From the NCBI RefSeq assembly GCF_007971385.1, contig NZ_CP042434.1, positions 4,650,001-4,714,000 on the forward strand: 64,000 nt of DNA, written 5' to 3'. Made by a program: the position numbers and the translations under genes. Origin of the DNA: Arachidicoccus ginsenosidivorans. GTDB lineage: Bacteria; Bacteroidota; Bacteroidia; Chitinophagales; Chitinophagaceae. Below are positions 17,157 through 26,899 of this stretch, one piece after another. The notes under the pieces are model-generated. The model was not told the origin of the DNA, ran no database searches, and saw nothing but the letters and a program-made list of their open reading frames with translations. How positions within the stretch are numbered: position 1 is the first letter of the stretch; every line of letters starts with the position of its first letter.

Positions 17157-18881
17157 ATGACAAACAAAGACATTGCGGCACGCTTTAAACTACTGGCTGA
17201 ACTAATGGAACTTCATGGGGAGTCACCCTTCAAAATCCGGTCCTACCAGAACGCTGTTAGAACCATTGAAAAATTTGCCCTGAATTTTAAGGATATGACA
17301 GCTGAACAGATCCGGGAAATCCCGGGTATCGGTGCTGCTGTCAGCGCCAAGACACTGGAATTACTGGATACGGGCCATATTAAAGTTTTGGATCAGTGGA
17401 TGGACAAAACCCCGCCGGGCATTATTGAAATGCTATCGGTTAAAGGGTTGGGACCCAAAAAAATAATCGTCATCTGGCGGGAACTAGGTGTGGAGAACTT
17501 AGGTGAGTTACTTTATGCCTGCGAAGAAAACCGCCTGATGTTGCTCAAAGGTTTTGGGGAGAAAACCCAGAACAATATCAAGGAAGCCATTTTGTTTTTT
17601 CAGGACCAGGCGGGCCAGTTTTTATATGCGCAGGTGGAAGCCTTGGCCTTGGAGCTGGATCTGGAGCTTCAGCGAACAAGTAAAATAGGAACGCCTGAGG
17701 CAAAGCTTAAAATGACAGGCCAGCTGCCCAGACAGTTACCGGTCATTGAATATTTAGAATGGGTAACCACCTTAAATCAGCAGCAGCTGCGCCCCTTATT
17801 TGAAAGTGCGGCCATGGCAAATTTATATCCTGCTCCAGACTTTGAGGTGATAGAAAATGAATCAGGTCCAACATTATTATTGGTCAAAAGTGGTAAATTG
17901 CCGGCACTTCATTTTATTTTGCTTACGCAAAGTGAGTCGTTTGACAGGGCGGTATTTTTTCAAAACTGTTCCCCGGTATTTAAAGAGGCCTTTGAAAATA
18001 ATTTCCCAGATCAGGTGACAAGCGACAACTGGAACGAACAGGATTTGTTTAAAACCCTGGGATTAAGCCCTATTCCGGTACCTCAAAGAGAGTTTCCGGA
18101 TATTATTCAAAAAGCCAAAACGATCTCAGGTGATTTTCCTCCTGTTATTACTCCATCCGATATAAAAGGCATTATTCACTGTCATAGCCGCTATAGTGAT
18201 GGAGGACAGACACTTAAAGAAATGGCCGTCGCCGCCAAATCGAAAGGTTTTGAATACCTGGTCATCTCTGATCACTCCAAATCTGCCGGATACGCCGGCG
18301 GCCTGCAGCCAGCCAGGATTCTGGAACAGCATGAAGAGATCGATGAACTCAATAAAACCCTGGCGCCTTTTAAGATTTTTAAAAGTATTGAAAGTGATAT
18401 TTTACGCCATGGCGATCTGGATTATCCGCCAGATATTCTCTCCAGCTTTGATCTGGTGATTGCCTCCGTGCATTCTGTATTAAAAATGGACCAGTCGGAT
18501 GCGACCAGTCGGCTTATAAAAGCCATCGAAAACCCATTTACGCATATTTTGGGACATATGACCGGTCGGTTGTTACTCAGCCGTAAAGGCTATCCGCTGG
18601 ATATGGAAAAAGTACTGGACGCCTGCCGGGCAAATAATGTGGTGGTTGAACTCAATGCCAATCCCCGCAGGCTGGATATTGACTGGACTTATATTCAAAA
18701 GGCTTTGGATAAAGGCATTATGTTATCCATTGATCCCGATGCCCATAGCATCAGGGGCATGGATGATATTCGTTACGGTGTACTGGTGGCTCAGAAGGCA
18801 GGACTTACCGCCCGGCAGAATCTCAGTAGTTTTGATCTGGATACGATGCAACAGTATATATATAATTTAAAAATAAAATAA
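17157..18881 (+). CDS. polX: PolX-family protein with C-terminal PHP domain; polymerase site apparently degenerate
   Basis: The 574-aa protein has the PolX layout: an N-terminal 8-kDa-type domain (FKIRSYQNAVRTIEKF), two helix-hairpin-helix motifs (IREIPGIGAAVSAKTLELL and LSVKGLGPKKIIVIW), a nucleotidyltransferase-like middle and a PHP phosphoesterase (IIHCHSRYSDGG, VISDHSKSAGYAGG, ILGHMTGRLLL, SIDPDAHS). Where active PolX has GSxRR followed by DIDxL, this protein reads TGQLPRQLPVIEYLEW, so the catalytic DxD aspartates appear lost. PHP metal ligands look intact. I expect 3'-5' exonuclease or related phosphoesterase activity in repair without polymerisation. Confidence 0.85.
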   Translation: MTNKDIAARFKLLAELMELHGESPFKIRSYQNAVRTIEKFALNFKDMTAEQIREIPGIGAAVSAKTLELLDTGHIKVLDQWMDKTPPGIIEMLSVKGLGPKKIIVIWRELGVENLGELLYACEENRLMLLKGFGEKTQNNIKEAILFFQDQAGQFLYAQVEALALELDLELQRTSKIGTPEAKLKMTGQLPRQLPVIEYLEWVTTLNQQQLRPLFESAAMANLYPAPDFEVIENESGPTLLLVKSGKLPALHFILLTQSESFDRAVFFQNCSPVFKEAFENNFPDQVTSDNWNEQDLFKTLGLSPIPVPQREFPDIIQKAKTISGDFPPVITPSDIKGIIHCHSRYSDGGQTLKEMAVAAKSKGFEYLVISDHSKSAGYAGGLQPARILEQHEEIDELNKTLAPFKIFKSIESDILRHGDLDYPPDILSSFDLVIASVHSVLKMDQSDATSRLIKAIENPFTHILGHMTGRLLLSRKGYPLDMEKVLDACRANNVVVELNANPRRLDIDWTYIQKALDKGIMLSIDPDAHSIRGMDDIRYGVLVAQKAGLTARQNLSSFDLDTMQQYIYNLKIK

Positions 18882-18923
18882 AAATTAATGTATTAATTGC
18901 CCGTCGTAAAACCTCAAATTGAC

Positions 18924-18931
18924 TAACTTTG
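18924..18931 (+). promoter_or_regulatory. Probable gnd -7 box
   Basis: TAACTTTG fits TAnnTTTG and sits 29 nt upstream of the gnd ATG. A TTG at 18897-18899 is 24 nt upstream. Confidence 0.5.
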
Positions 18932-18959
18932 GTACTCTCATAAATTAAAGAAAAGGATT

Positions 18960-20383
18960 ATGGAAAAAAAGTTTGATTTTGGTATGATTGGTCTTGGTGT
19001 AATGGGCCAGAACCTTTTATATAACATGGCCGATCACGGCTTTAGTGTTCTGGGCCTTGATCTGGATGAAAAAAAGGCAAAAGCGCTGGAAGATGGTGCG
19101 CCAGAAGGCACATATGTAAAAGGCACTACAGATACCAAAACCTTTGTAGAGGGTCTCTCTACACCTAGAAGAATTACCTTGCTGGTACCTGCCGGTAAGC
19201 CTGTTGATGCAGTGGTTGCCAGCCTACTCCCCTTTTTGGATAAAGGCGATATTATTATTGATGGTGGAAATTCTCATTATACAGATACCTTAAGAAGAGT
19301 AAAAGAGCTAGCCCCCAAGGTTTCCATTTTATGGGTATGGGTGTATCCGGTGGTGAAAAAGGTGCTCGTTTTGGTCCCAGTATTATGCCGGGTGGGGATA
19401 AAGCAGCCTATGATCATGTTAAACCGCTACTTGAAGCCATTTCTGCCAAGGTTGGTAAAGATCAGGAGCCTTGTACGGCTTATATGGGCAAGGACGCCGC
19501 CGGCCATTTTGTAAAAATGGTGCATAATGGTATTGAATATGCGATTATGGAAGTCATCAGCGAAGTCTATGATCTGCTTAAAAATGGTCTCGGTTATACC
19601 AACGACCAGTTGCACGAATTGTTTGGCCGTTGGAATGATGGCAGACTACAGTCTTTTTTGATAGAAATTACGCGTGATATATTTGCCACCAAAGACCCCG
19701 AAACAGGTGGTTACCTGGTGGATATGATTTTAGATAAAGCCGGTGCCAAGGGCACAGGTAAATGGACCTCTCAGGATGCCATGGATACAGGAGTTGCTAT
19801 TCCAAGTATCGATATGGCAGTTTCTATGCGTACCTTATCTGCCTACAAGGATGACCGCCTGAAAGCAGCCGCCTTGTATCAACCGGTTATTCATAAAATT
19901 CAGGAGGATCCGGCAAAATTTGAGGCGCAGGTAGAAGCGGCTTTGTATGTATCTACCATTATCTGTTATGCACAGGGCCTCTCCTTGCTGGTTAAAGCCT
20001 CCGAAGAATTACAAATGGAGATCCCCTTGAAGGATGTGGTTAAAATCTGGAGAGGCGGTTGTATCATCCGCTCTACTCTTTTAGAAACCTTCTACCAGGC
20101 TTACCTGGCTGACCCGAATCTCTCCAATATTTTGTTGGATGCAAAGGTCGCCGCCGAAGTGAAAGCTGGCCAACAGGATTTAAGGGATGTTGTCTCTCAG
20201 GCTGCTAAAAGTGGTATTGCTATTGGGGCTATTCAGTCCTCACTGGCCTATTTGGAATCTTTTGTGTCCGCAAAAATGCCGACCAATCTGATTCAGGCAC
20301 AAAGAGATAATTTTGGCTCTCATACTTATCAGAGAACAGATAAAGAAGGTATCTTCCATACACAGTGGGAAGCCCATCCTTAA
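18960..20383 (+). CDS. gnd: 6-phosphogluconate dehydrogenase, decarboxylating (apparent frameshift)
   Basis: Gnd oxidises 6-phosphogluconate to ribulose 5-phosphate, producing NADPH and CO2. The N-terminal Rossmann motif is GLGVMGQNLLYNMADHGF. The frame breaks at GG 19319-19320: with GGG the text reads PKGFHFMGMGVSGGE, exactly the family motif, and continues to 20383. Catalytic motifs GKDAAGHFVKMVHNGIEY and WRGGCIIRSTLLE and the C-terminal QAQRDNFGSHTYQR are intact. The repaired length of 474 aa is standard. It is followed by zwf and pgl, so the oxidative pentose-phosphate branch is encoded together. Confidence 0.95.
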
Positions 20384-20403
20384 ATAATAAGTAAATTTAA
20401 AAT

Positions 20404-20442
20404 AAAGGCAGTACAGTACATCAACGATACGGTGCTGCCTTT
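20404..20442 (+). terminator. Weak hairpin between gnd and zwf
   Basis: An 8-bp stem AAAGGCAG/CTGCCTTT has a loop of about 23 nt and a short T tail. It may attenuate rather than end transcription. Confidence 0.45.
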
Positions 20443-20477
20443 CACTTAACTTAATCTCAATCTCAATCAAATAACGA

Positions 20478-22010
20478 ATGGCTAAAAATAACAATCATAA
20501 AAAGCCCACTGCGACCGTTGTCTTTATATTTGGCGGTAGCGGAGATTTAAATCAGCGCAAATTAACACCGGCCCTTTATAATCTGTTTATCGATGAATTT
20601 ATGCCGGATAATTTTGCGATCATCGGCACGGGCCGTACGGATTATTCTGATGAGAAATTCAGAGGTCATCTTTTGCAAGGTATCAAAGAATTCTCCAGAA
20701 GAAAAGATGATAAAAATGCGACCTGGGAGAGTTTTCAGCAACATATCTCCTACCTGCGCATGGATGCAGATAAGCCGGAGGATTATAATGGTATTGCAAA
20801 AATTATTGAGGATCGGGAAAAAGCCTGGGGTGAACATCCTAATGTACTTTTCTACTTGGCGGTAGCGCCTCAACTGGTGCCAGATATTGCCACCAATCTT
20901 AAAAAATTAAAACTCTGCAAGGATAAAAACAATACCCGGATTGTGGTGGAAAAACCCTTCGGTCATGACCTGCAGAGCGCAAAAGAGCTCAATAGTCTTT
21001 TAACTGGTTTATTTGAAGAAAATCAGATCTACCGGATTGACCACTACTTAGGCAAAGAAACCGTTCAAAATATCCTGGCTCTGCGTTTTGCCAATGCCTT
21101 GTTTGAACCTATCTGGAACTGCAATTATATCGATCATGTTCAGATCACGGCTGCAGAAACCGTGGGCGTGGAAGACAGAGGCGGCTATTACGAACAGGCA
21201 GGTGCCCTACGTGATATGGTACAGAACCATATATTGCAGGTACTTTGCATGATTGCCATGGAAGCGCCGGTCTCTTTTGAGGCCAATGAGATCCGCAATA
21301 AAAAATCTGACGTGCTTAATGCCATCAGAAAGATTAATAAACACGAAGTGCAGAAGTATGCTGTTCGTGGTCAGTATGGCAGCGGTTGGATGCAAGGTAA
21401 AAAAGAAAAGGCTTACCGGGAAGAAAAAGGCGTGAATCCTGAATCAAGCACCGATACTTTTGCTGCGGTTAAGTTTTATATTGATAACTGGCGCTGGCAG
21501 GGTGTTCCATTTTACGTTAGAACAGGTAAACACCTGATGGAAAAAACGACACTCATCACCATTCAGTTTAAAGAAGCACCTAAATATGCCTTCCCGACAG
21601 AAGCTTCGGAAACCTGGCGGGCCAACAGGCTGACCATCAGTATACAGCCAGAAATGGATATCCGGTTGCGTTTCCAGGCCAAGCGGCCAGGACAAACCAT
21701 GTCGCTGAACCCGGTGGATATGGTCTTTAGTTATAATGATAACTATGATGAGCCACAACCGGAAGCCTATGAAACTTTATTACTGGATGCCATGATGGGC
21801 AATGCGACGCAGTTTATGCGGGGGGATCAGGTAGAAATTGCCTGGGAAGTGGTAGCGCCTATTCTGGAAACCTGGGAAAGTCGCCCGCCGGTTGACTTCC
21901 CTAATTACGCACCTGGCTCCTGGGGTCCGGAAGATGCAGAGGCACTCATCGCAAGAGATGGCAGAACCTGGGTGACACTGCCTCCTAAAAAAGACAGAAA
22001 AGAATCTTAA
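20478..22010 (+). CDS. zwf: Glucose-6-phosphate 1-dehydrogenase
   Basis: Zwf oxidises glucose 6-phosphate to 6-phosphogluconolactone with NADP. The 510-aa protein shows the dinucleotide motif FGGSGDLNQRKLTPALYNL near residue 18, the EKPFGHD motif, and the substrate-binding active-site signature RIDHYLGKETVQNIL. The C-terminal half contains VPFYVRTGKHL, where Lys and Arg contact substrate. No frame defects are seen. It lies between gnd and pgl. Confidence 0.98.
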   Translation: MAKNNNHKKPTATVVFIFGGSGDLNQRKLTPALYNLFIDEFMPDNFAIIGTGRTDYSDEKFRGHLLQGIKEFSRRKDDKNATWESFQQHISYLRMDADKPEDYNGIAKIIEDREKAWGEHPNVLFYLAVAPQLVPDIATNLKKLKLCKDKNNTRIVVEKPFGHDLQSAKELNSLLTGLFEENQIYRIDHYLGKETVQNILALRFANALFEPIWNCNYIDHVQITAAETVGVEDRGGYYEQAGALRDMVQNHILQVLCMIAMEAPVSFEANEIRNKKSDVLNAIRKINKHEVQKYAVRGQYGSGWMQGKKEKAYREEKGVNPESSTDTFAAVKFYIDNWRWQGVPFYVRTGKHLMEKTTLITIQFKEAPKYAFPTEASETWRANRLTISIQPEMDIRLRFQAKRPGQTMSLNPVDMVFSYNDNYDEPQPEAYETLLLDAMMGNATQFMRGDQVEIAWEVVAPILETWESRPPVDFPNYAPGSWGPEDAEALIARDGRTWVTLPPKKDRKES

Positions 22011-22028
22011 TCATAATGGATTTAATAG

Positions 22029-22063
22029 AAGCCTGAGCCGCTAAATTAGCCTCAGGCTTTTAT
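22029..22063 (+). terminator. zwf terminator
   Basis: A 9-bp stem (AAGCCTGAG/CTCAGGCTT) with a 13-nt loop and a T-rich tail suggests that zwf and pgl can be transcribed separately. Confidence 0.7.
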
Positions 22064-22241
22064 ATAATCATTATCTTAAACATTTTTTCGTGCATTATCC
22101 TGCGCTTTGGCGCTGCTAATAAACCGCTATTAGGCAGGGTCAATAAGGGGCAAGGATGGACGAGTGCCAAGAACAGGGAGATATACTGAATTCTTGATAA
22201 TAGTTGTTATTAGAGGATACATCTGGATAAATAAAAAGATT

Positions 22242-22964
22242 ATGCAAATACACAAATCAAAAGATATAGATCAGCTGAGCCAGGACTTTGCTCACTTTCT
22301 GATCGATTACGCGAATCAGAAAATCGCCATCAATGGTGCGTTCTCTGTGGCGCTGTCAGGTGGCAGTACACCAAAGAAACTTCATTTACTACTGGCCAGC
22401 GACGATTTTAAGGATAAGACAGATTGGTCAAAATGGCATTTTTTTATGGGAGATGAAAGGTTTGTTCCTTTCTCAGATGATAGAAGCAATGCCAAAATGT
22501 GCTATGAGACCTTACTGGACCGGGTACCAGTGAATAAAAACCAGATCCATTTCTATCAAACGGAAAATATAGAACCGGCCGAGAGCGCCCTGCAATACGA
22601 AAAGCTGCTGCGTGGCTTTTATGAAGGCAAACAAACGGGCATTGACCTGGTGATCCTGGGTATGGGAGACGATGGTCATACCCTGTCATTATTCCCAGGT
22701 CAACCGATCATTCATGAAACTAAAAAATGGGTGGACAGTTTTTGGTTGGAAGCGCAGGATATGTACCGCATTACGATGACGCATCCAATAGCCAATCACG
22801 CGGGTGCTGTCGCCTTTTTGGTCGCGGGTGCTGGCAAGAGTAAAGCTTTGAAAGCTGTTTTGGAAGGCGCGTATGAGCCCGATATTTACCCAAGTCAAAT
22901 AATCAGCCCCACCAGCGGTGAATTGCATTGGTTTATTGATGAGGCCGCTGGCGGCCTACTGTAA
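22242..22964 (+). CDS. pgl: 6-phosphogluconolactonase
   Basis: Pgl hydrolyses 6-phosphogluconolactone, linking Zwf to Gnd. The ATG at 22242 gives a 240-aa protein (MQIHKSKDIDQL) of normal size; upstream in-frame codons add a doubtful 26 residues. Family motifs are ALSGGSTPKKLHLLL, WHFFMGDERFVPFSDDRSN and LVILGMGDDGHTLSLFPG, the last carrying the catalytic His. A terminator and 180 nt separate it from zwf, so it may have its own promoter. Confidence 0.96.
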   Translation: MQIHKSKDIDQLSQDFAHFLIDYANQKIAINGAFSVALSGGSTPKKLHLLLASDDFKDKTDWSKWHFFMGDERFVPFSDDRSNAKMCYETLLDRVPVNKNQIHFYQTENIEPAESALQYEKLLRGFYEGKQTGIDLVILGMGDDGHTLSLFPGQPIIHETKKWVDSFWLEAQDMYRITMTHPIANHAGAVAFLVAGAGKSKALKAVLEGAYEPDIYPSQIISPTSGELHWFIDEAAGGLL

Positions 22965-23160
22965 ATAATGTTCAGGCTCCAGTTGAGGTAAGTCAATATT
23001 GACTTATTGAATTGTTAAAGGGTGAATGTGCAAGGCAAATCTTTGTGAAGTGCATAAGTTCAATGATTTGCGCTCATAACGAAGGTGCTAACTATTAGAA
23101 TAAATCTAATTTGATTTAGGATCTCAGTGAATTGTCAGACAATTGTAAAAAATATTTTTT

Positions 23161-23202
23161 TTCGTTGATGCAAAACTGCTGTTAGTTTTGTAGTTTTGCA
23201 TC
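23161..23202 (+). promoter_or_regulatory. sdhCAB promoter with overlapping palindromic operator
   Basis: Two consecutive TAGTTTTG boxes (23183-23190 and 23191-23198) fit the -7 consensus, with a TTCG/TTG -33-like element at 23161-23167. A perfect 11-bp inverted repeat, GATGCAAAACT (23167-23177) and AGTTTTGCATC (23192-23202), spans these elements and could bind a dimeric regulator. The sdhC start is 25 nt downstream. Confidence 0.55.
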
Positions 23203-23227
23203 GAATTATTTAGACTAAACAAGTGAT

Positions 23228-23899
23228 ATGAGCTTTAAAAAGTTATTAACTTCCGCAGTTGGCCGAAAATTAACCATGGGTGCCACAGGTCTTTTCCTCG
23301 TTCTATTTTTAATTGTACATGTCGGACTTAACCTCTGCATTTTTGCCAATGACGGTGGAGAGATGTTCAACCGTGCAGCGCATTTTATGGGGGGCAACTG
23401 GGTACCTCGTGTGCTGGAAATCGGGTTGTTTTTCTTTTTAATTGTTCATATTGTCCAGGGGCTGATACTTGAAATGTCCAATAGAGCCAAAAGAGGCATC
23501 GGATATGAAAAAAGCTACGGCAACCGAGGTTCCAAATGGTATAGCCGTTCTATGGCGCTGCTGGGTATTCTGATTTTGATTTTTCTGATCCTGCATATTT
23601 CTAATTTCTGGTTACCCAACCGTGTTCACCAGGGATTTTTATTAGGAGAAGAAATCAATCTGTATGACCGCATGAAAGTCACCTTCAGCATTGGTTGGAT
23701 TGTGATCGTTTATCTGATCGGACTGATCGCCCTTGCCTATCACCTGATGCATGGTTTTCAAAGTGCATTTAGGTCACTGGGTGTACACAATAACAAATAT
23801 AACAAACTACTCACCTGCATCGGCCGTGGATTTGCGATTATCGTTCCGCTGTTATTTGCCCTGATGCCCCTGAGTTTTTATTTTGGCTGGTTGAGCTAG
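23228..23899 (+). CDS. sdhC: Succinate dehydrogenase cytochrome b subunit
   Basis: The 223-aa membrane anchor of complex II has five hydrophobic helices and histidines suited to bind two b haems (LFLIVHVGLNL, FFLIVHIVQGL, LIFLILHISNFW, ALAYHLMHGFQSAF). It matches the single-polypeptide, di-haem type (SdhC/FrdC of Wolinella and Bacteroidota), which uses menaquinone. It is the first gene of sdhCAB. The next gene starts 78 nt later, after a hairpin. Confidence 0.95.
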   Translation: MSFKKLLTSAVGRKLTMGATGLFLVLFLIVHVGLNLCIFANDGGEMFNRAAHFMGGNWVPRVLEIGLFFFLIVHIVQGLILEMSNRAKRGIGYEKSYGNRGSKWYSRSMALLGILILIFLILHISNFWLPNRVHQGFLLGEEINLYDRMKVTFSIGWIVIVYLIGLIALAYHLMHGFQSAFRSLGVHNNKYNKLLTCIGRGFAIIVPLLFALMPLSFYFGWLS

Positions 23900-23904
23900 C
23901 CCAC

Positions 23905-23939
23905 TACAAAGAACCCCTGAAAAGCCGGGTTCTTTTGTA
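23905..23939 (+). terminator. Terminator-like hairpin between sdhC and sdhA
   Basis: TACAAAGAACCC and GGGTTCTTTTGTA pair over about 12 bp, with one extra base on the right arm. It lies inside the operon, so it may lower or stabilise the transcript downstream of sdhC rather than stop it. Confidence 0.5.
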
Positions 23940-23977
23940 TGCAATACGATCATATAATCATTACAACTTTTTATAGC

Positions 23978-25954
23978 ATGGCATTTGATTCAAAAGTACC
24001 CAAAGGACCATTAGAAAATAAGTGGACAGAATACAAAGACCACTGTAAACTGGTCAATCCTGCCAATAAACGCAAACTGGAAATCATCGTAATTGGTACG
24101 GGACTGGCTGGCGCCAGTGCGGCAGCCTCTTTGGGAGAAATGGGGTATAAAGTTAAGTCATTTTGTTTTCAGGATTCTCCCAGACGCGCTCACTCTATTG
24201 CCGCACAGGGAGGTATTAATGCTGCAAAAAATTATCAAAATGACGGCGACTCCGTCTTCAGACTGTTTTACGACACCCTAAAGGGCGGCGATTACCGCTC
24301 CAGGGATTCCAATGTATACCGACTGGCTGAAGTCAGTGCCAATATTATCGATCAATGTGTCGCACAAGGGGTTCCCTTTGCCAGAGAGTACGGCGGACTT
24401 TTGTCCAACCGTTCCTTTGGTGGTGTGCAGGTGCAGCGTACTTTCTATGCAGCCGGGCAGACTGGACAACAGTTATTATTAGGTGCCTATAGTGCCCTGG
24501 AAAGACAAGTTGCACTCGGTAATGTACAGGTGTATGATCGCCATGAAATGCAGGAAGTGGTACATATTGATGGCAAAGCCAGAGGTATTATCGCCCGTAA
24601 TATGATGACAGGAGAGCTGGAAAGACATTTTGGCTATGCAGTGCTTATCTGCAGCGGCGGTTATGGCAATGTTTATTTTCTGTCAACCAATGCAATGGGT
24701 AGTAATGTTACAGCCGCCTGGAAAGCACACAAGCAAGGCGCTTATTTTGCCAATCCCTGCATGACACAGATTCATCCGACCTGTATCCCGGTTACCGGAG
24801 ACCATCAGTCCAAATTGACACTGATGTCTGAGTCCTTACGCAATGATGGTAGAATCTGGGTCCCCAAGCAAAAAGACGATAAACGAAAAGCGAATCAGAT
24901 TCCTGAACAGGAAAGAGATTATTATCTGGAAAGAAGATATCCTGCCTTTGGTAACCTGGTGCCCCGTGATGTGGCCTCCAGAGCTGCCAAAGAAAGATGT
25001 GACGCCGGTTACGGCGTAGGCACCACCAAACAGGCGGTCTATTTGGATTTTACAGAAGCCATTAATCGTTACGGAAAGATTGAGTGTGGCAAGCATGGGA
25101 TCGATAATCCTTCTGCAGAGATTATTCGCCACCACGGACTGGAAGTCGTTAAGGAAAAATACGGCAACCTGTTCGATATGTATGAAAAAATTACCGGAGA
25201 GAACCCTTATGAAGTACCTATGCGCATCTACCCTGCCATCCACTATACCATGGGCGGTCTGTGGGTAGACTATGAACTGATGACTTCAGTTCAGGGGCTT
25301 TATTGTTTGGGAGAGGCCAATTACAGTGACCATGGTGCCAACCGACTGGGCGCTTCCGCCCTGATGCAGGGACTGGCGGATGGTTATTTTGTTATTCCGT
25401 ATACGCTGGGTAATTATCTGGCCGGTGAAATCTATCATAAACCCATCTCAACCGATCATGAAGCCTTTGCAACTGCCGAAAAGCAAGTAGCGCAAAGAAT
25501 AGCCAAACTGATGGGCATCAAGGGCAAACATAGCGTGGATCATTTTCACAAACGGCTGGGCAAGATTATGTGGGAATATTGCGGTATGGCCCGTAATGAA
25601 GCGGGACTTAAACAAGCCATACAGGAAATACGGGAACTCCGGGCTGAATTCTGGCAGGATTTACGCATTCCGGGATCTGACAAAGAATATAATCCGGAAC
25701 TGGATAAGGCAGGCCGTGTGGCTGACTTTTTAGAACTGGGAGAACTCATGTGTCTGGATGCACTGGACCGCGCAGAAAGCTGTGGTGGACACTTTAGAGA
25801 AGAGTCTCAGACGCCAGAAGGAGAAGCGCTTAGAAACGATGAAAAGTTCATGTACGTATCTGCCTGGGAGTTTAAATCTGTTGGCGAGTGGGAATTACAT
25901 AAAGAACCGTTGATTTTTGAAAAAATCCAGCCCACACAGCGTAACTATAAATAG
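23978..25954 (+). CDS. sdhA: Succinate dehydrogenase flavoprotein subunit
   Basis: SdhA carries covalent FAD and the dicarboxylate site of complex II. The ATG at 23978 (MAFDSKVPKGPLENKW) fits the family; an in-frame ATG at 23939 would lie in the hairpin. Visible motifs are the FAD-binding VIGTGLAGASAAASLGEMG, the flavinylation motif RAHSIAAQGGINAAKN, the active-site region RTFYAAGQTGQQLL and the FAD-binding GLYCLGEANYSDHGANRLGA. The 658-aa length is typical of the Bacteroidota/epsilon type. It is followed by sdhB after 178 nt. Confidence 0.97.
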   Translation: MAFDSKVPKGPLENKWTEYKDHCKLVNPANKRKLEIIVIGTGLAGASAAASLGEMGYKVKSFCFQDSPRRAHSIAAQGGINAAKNYQNDGDSVFRLFYDTLKGGDYRSRDSNVYRLAEVSANIIDQCVAQGVPFAREYGGLLSNRSFGGVQVQRTFYAAGQTGQQLLLGAYSALERQVALGNVQVYDRHEMQEVVHIDGKARGIIARNMMTGELERHFGYAVLICSGGYGNVYFLSTNAMGSNVTAAWKAHKQGAYFANPCMTQIHPTCIPVTGDHQSKLTLMSESLRNDGRIWVPKQKDDKRKANQIPEQERDYYLERRYPAFGNLVPRDVASRAAKERCDAGYGVGTTKQAVYLDFTEAINRYGKIECGKHGIDNPSAEIIRHHGLEVVKEKYGNLFDMYEKITGENPYEVPMRIYPAIHYTMGGLWVDYELMTSVQGLYCLGEANYSDHGANRLGASALMQGLADGYFVIPYTLGNYLAGEIYHKPISTDHEAFATAEKQVAQRIAKLMGIKGKHSVDHFHKRLGKIMWEYCGMARNEAGLKQAIQEIRELRAEFWQDLRIPGSDKEYNPELDKAGRVADFLELGELMCLDALDRAESCGGHFREESQTPEGEALRNDEKFMYVSAWEFKSVGEWELHKEPLIFEKIQPTQRNYK

Positions 25955-26132
25955 CGTCAACCCCTATTTATGCGGTGCTTGACCTCGCCCAAGTAACCAA
26001 AGTGAAGGGCTTGGGAATGGACATAGCAATCGGATTGGACAAGGATATACATAAAACACGACAACCTTTAGTGACTGAAACAATATTTTAATTAGATCAC
26101 GGACCTAAAGGCAAAATATAAAATTAGGCATT

Positions 26133-26899
26133 ATGGAACATTACAATATGCATTTGACGCTTAAAGTATGGCGCCAGGCTGGTGCAAACGCTCAGGGCGG
26201 ATTTAAAACCTACGGGTAGATAATATCTCATCAGAAATGTCCTTTTTGGAGATGTTTGATGTGCTCAATGAACGGCTCATTGAAGAAGGAGAAGATCCCA
26301 TTGCTTTTGATCATGACTGTAGAGAAGGGATCTGTGGTGCCTGTTCCATGGTGATCGATGGTAAACCGCATGGCCCCTGGGCACAAAATACCACCTGTCA
26401 GCTGCATATGCGTGCCTTCCAGGATGGTGACACCATTATTGTTGAACCCTGGAGAGCGAAGGCTTTCCCGGTAGTGAAAGATTTGATGGTAGACAGATCT
26501 GCTTTTGACAGAGTCATCCAGGCCGGTGGGTATATTTCTGTAAATACAGGCAACCCGGCAGATGCCAATGCGATACCTATTGATAAAAAATCTGCGGACG
26601 ATGCATTTGCAGCAGCGGCCTGTATTGGTTGCGGCGCCTGTGTAGCCGCCTGTAAAAATAGCTCCGCTATGTTATTTGCCGGAGCGAAAGTCTCTCAGCT
26701 GGCTTTATTACCACAGGGAGATCCGGAAAGAAAAACCCGCGTTATTGAAATGGTGGCTCAAATGGATAAGGAAGGATTTGGTTCCTGCACGGCAACCGGG
26801 GCTTGTGAAGCGACCTGCCCGAAGGGGATTTCTATAACCAATATTGCCAGACTTAATAAAGAGTATATGCGGGCGATCTTGTCCAGCGAGGAAGCATAA
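26133..26899 (+). CDS. sdhB: Succinate dehydrogenase iron-sulfur subunit (apparent frameshift)
   Basis: SdhB passes electrons from FAD to quinone through [2Fe-2S], [4Fe-4S] and [3Fe-4S] clusters. Translation from ATG 26133 gives MEHYNMHLTLKVWRQAGANA, then a stop at 26217. With GGGG in place of GGG at 26214-26216 the frame continues (VDNISSEMSFLEMFDVLNE) to 26899, giving 255 aa. All cluster cysteines are present: CREGICGACS, CIGCGACVAACK and CEATCPKG. The enzyme is central to respiration and sdhA and sdhC are intact, so a sequencing deletion is the likely explanation. Confidence 0.95.
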
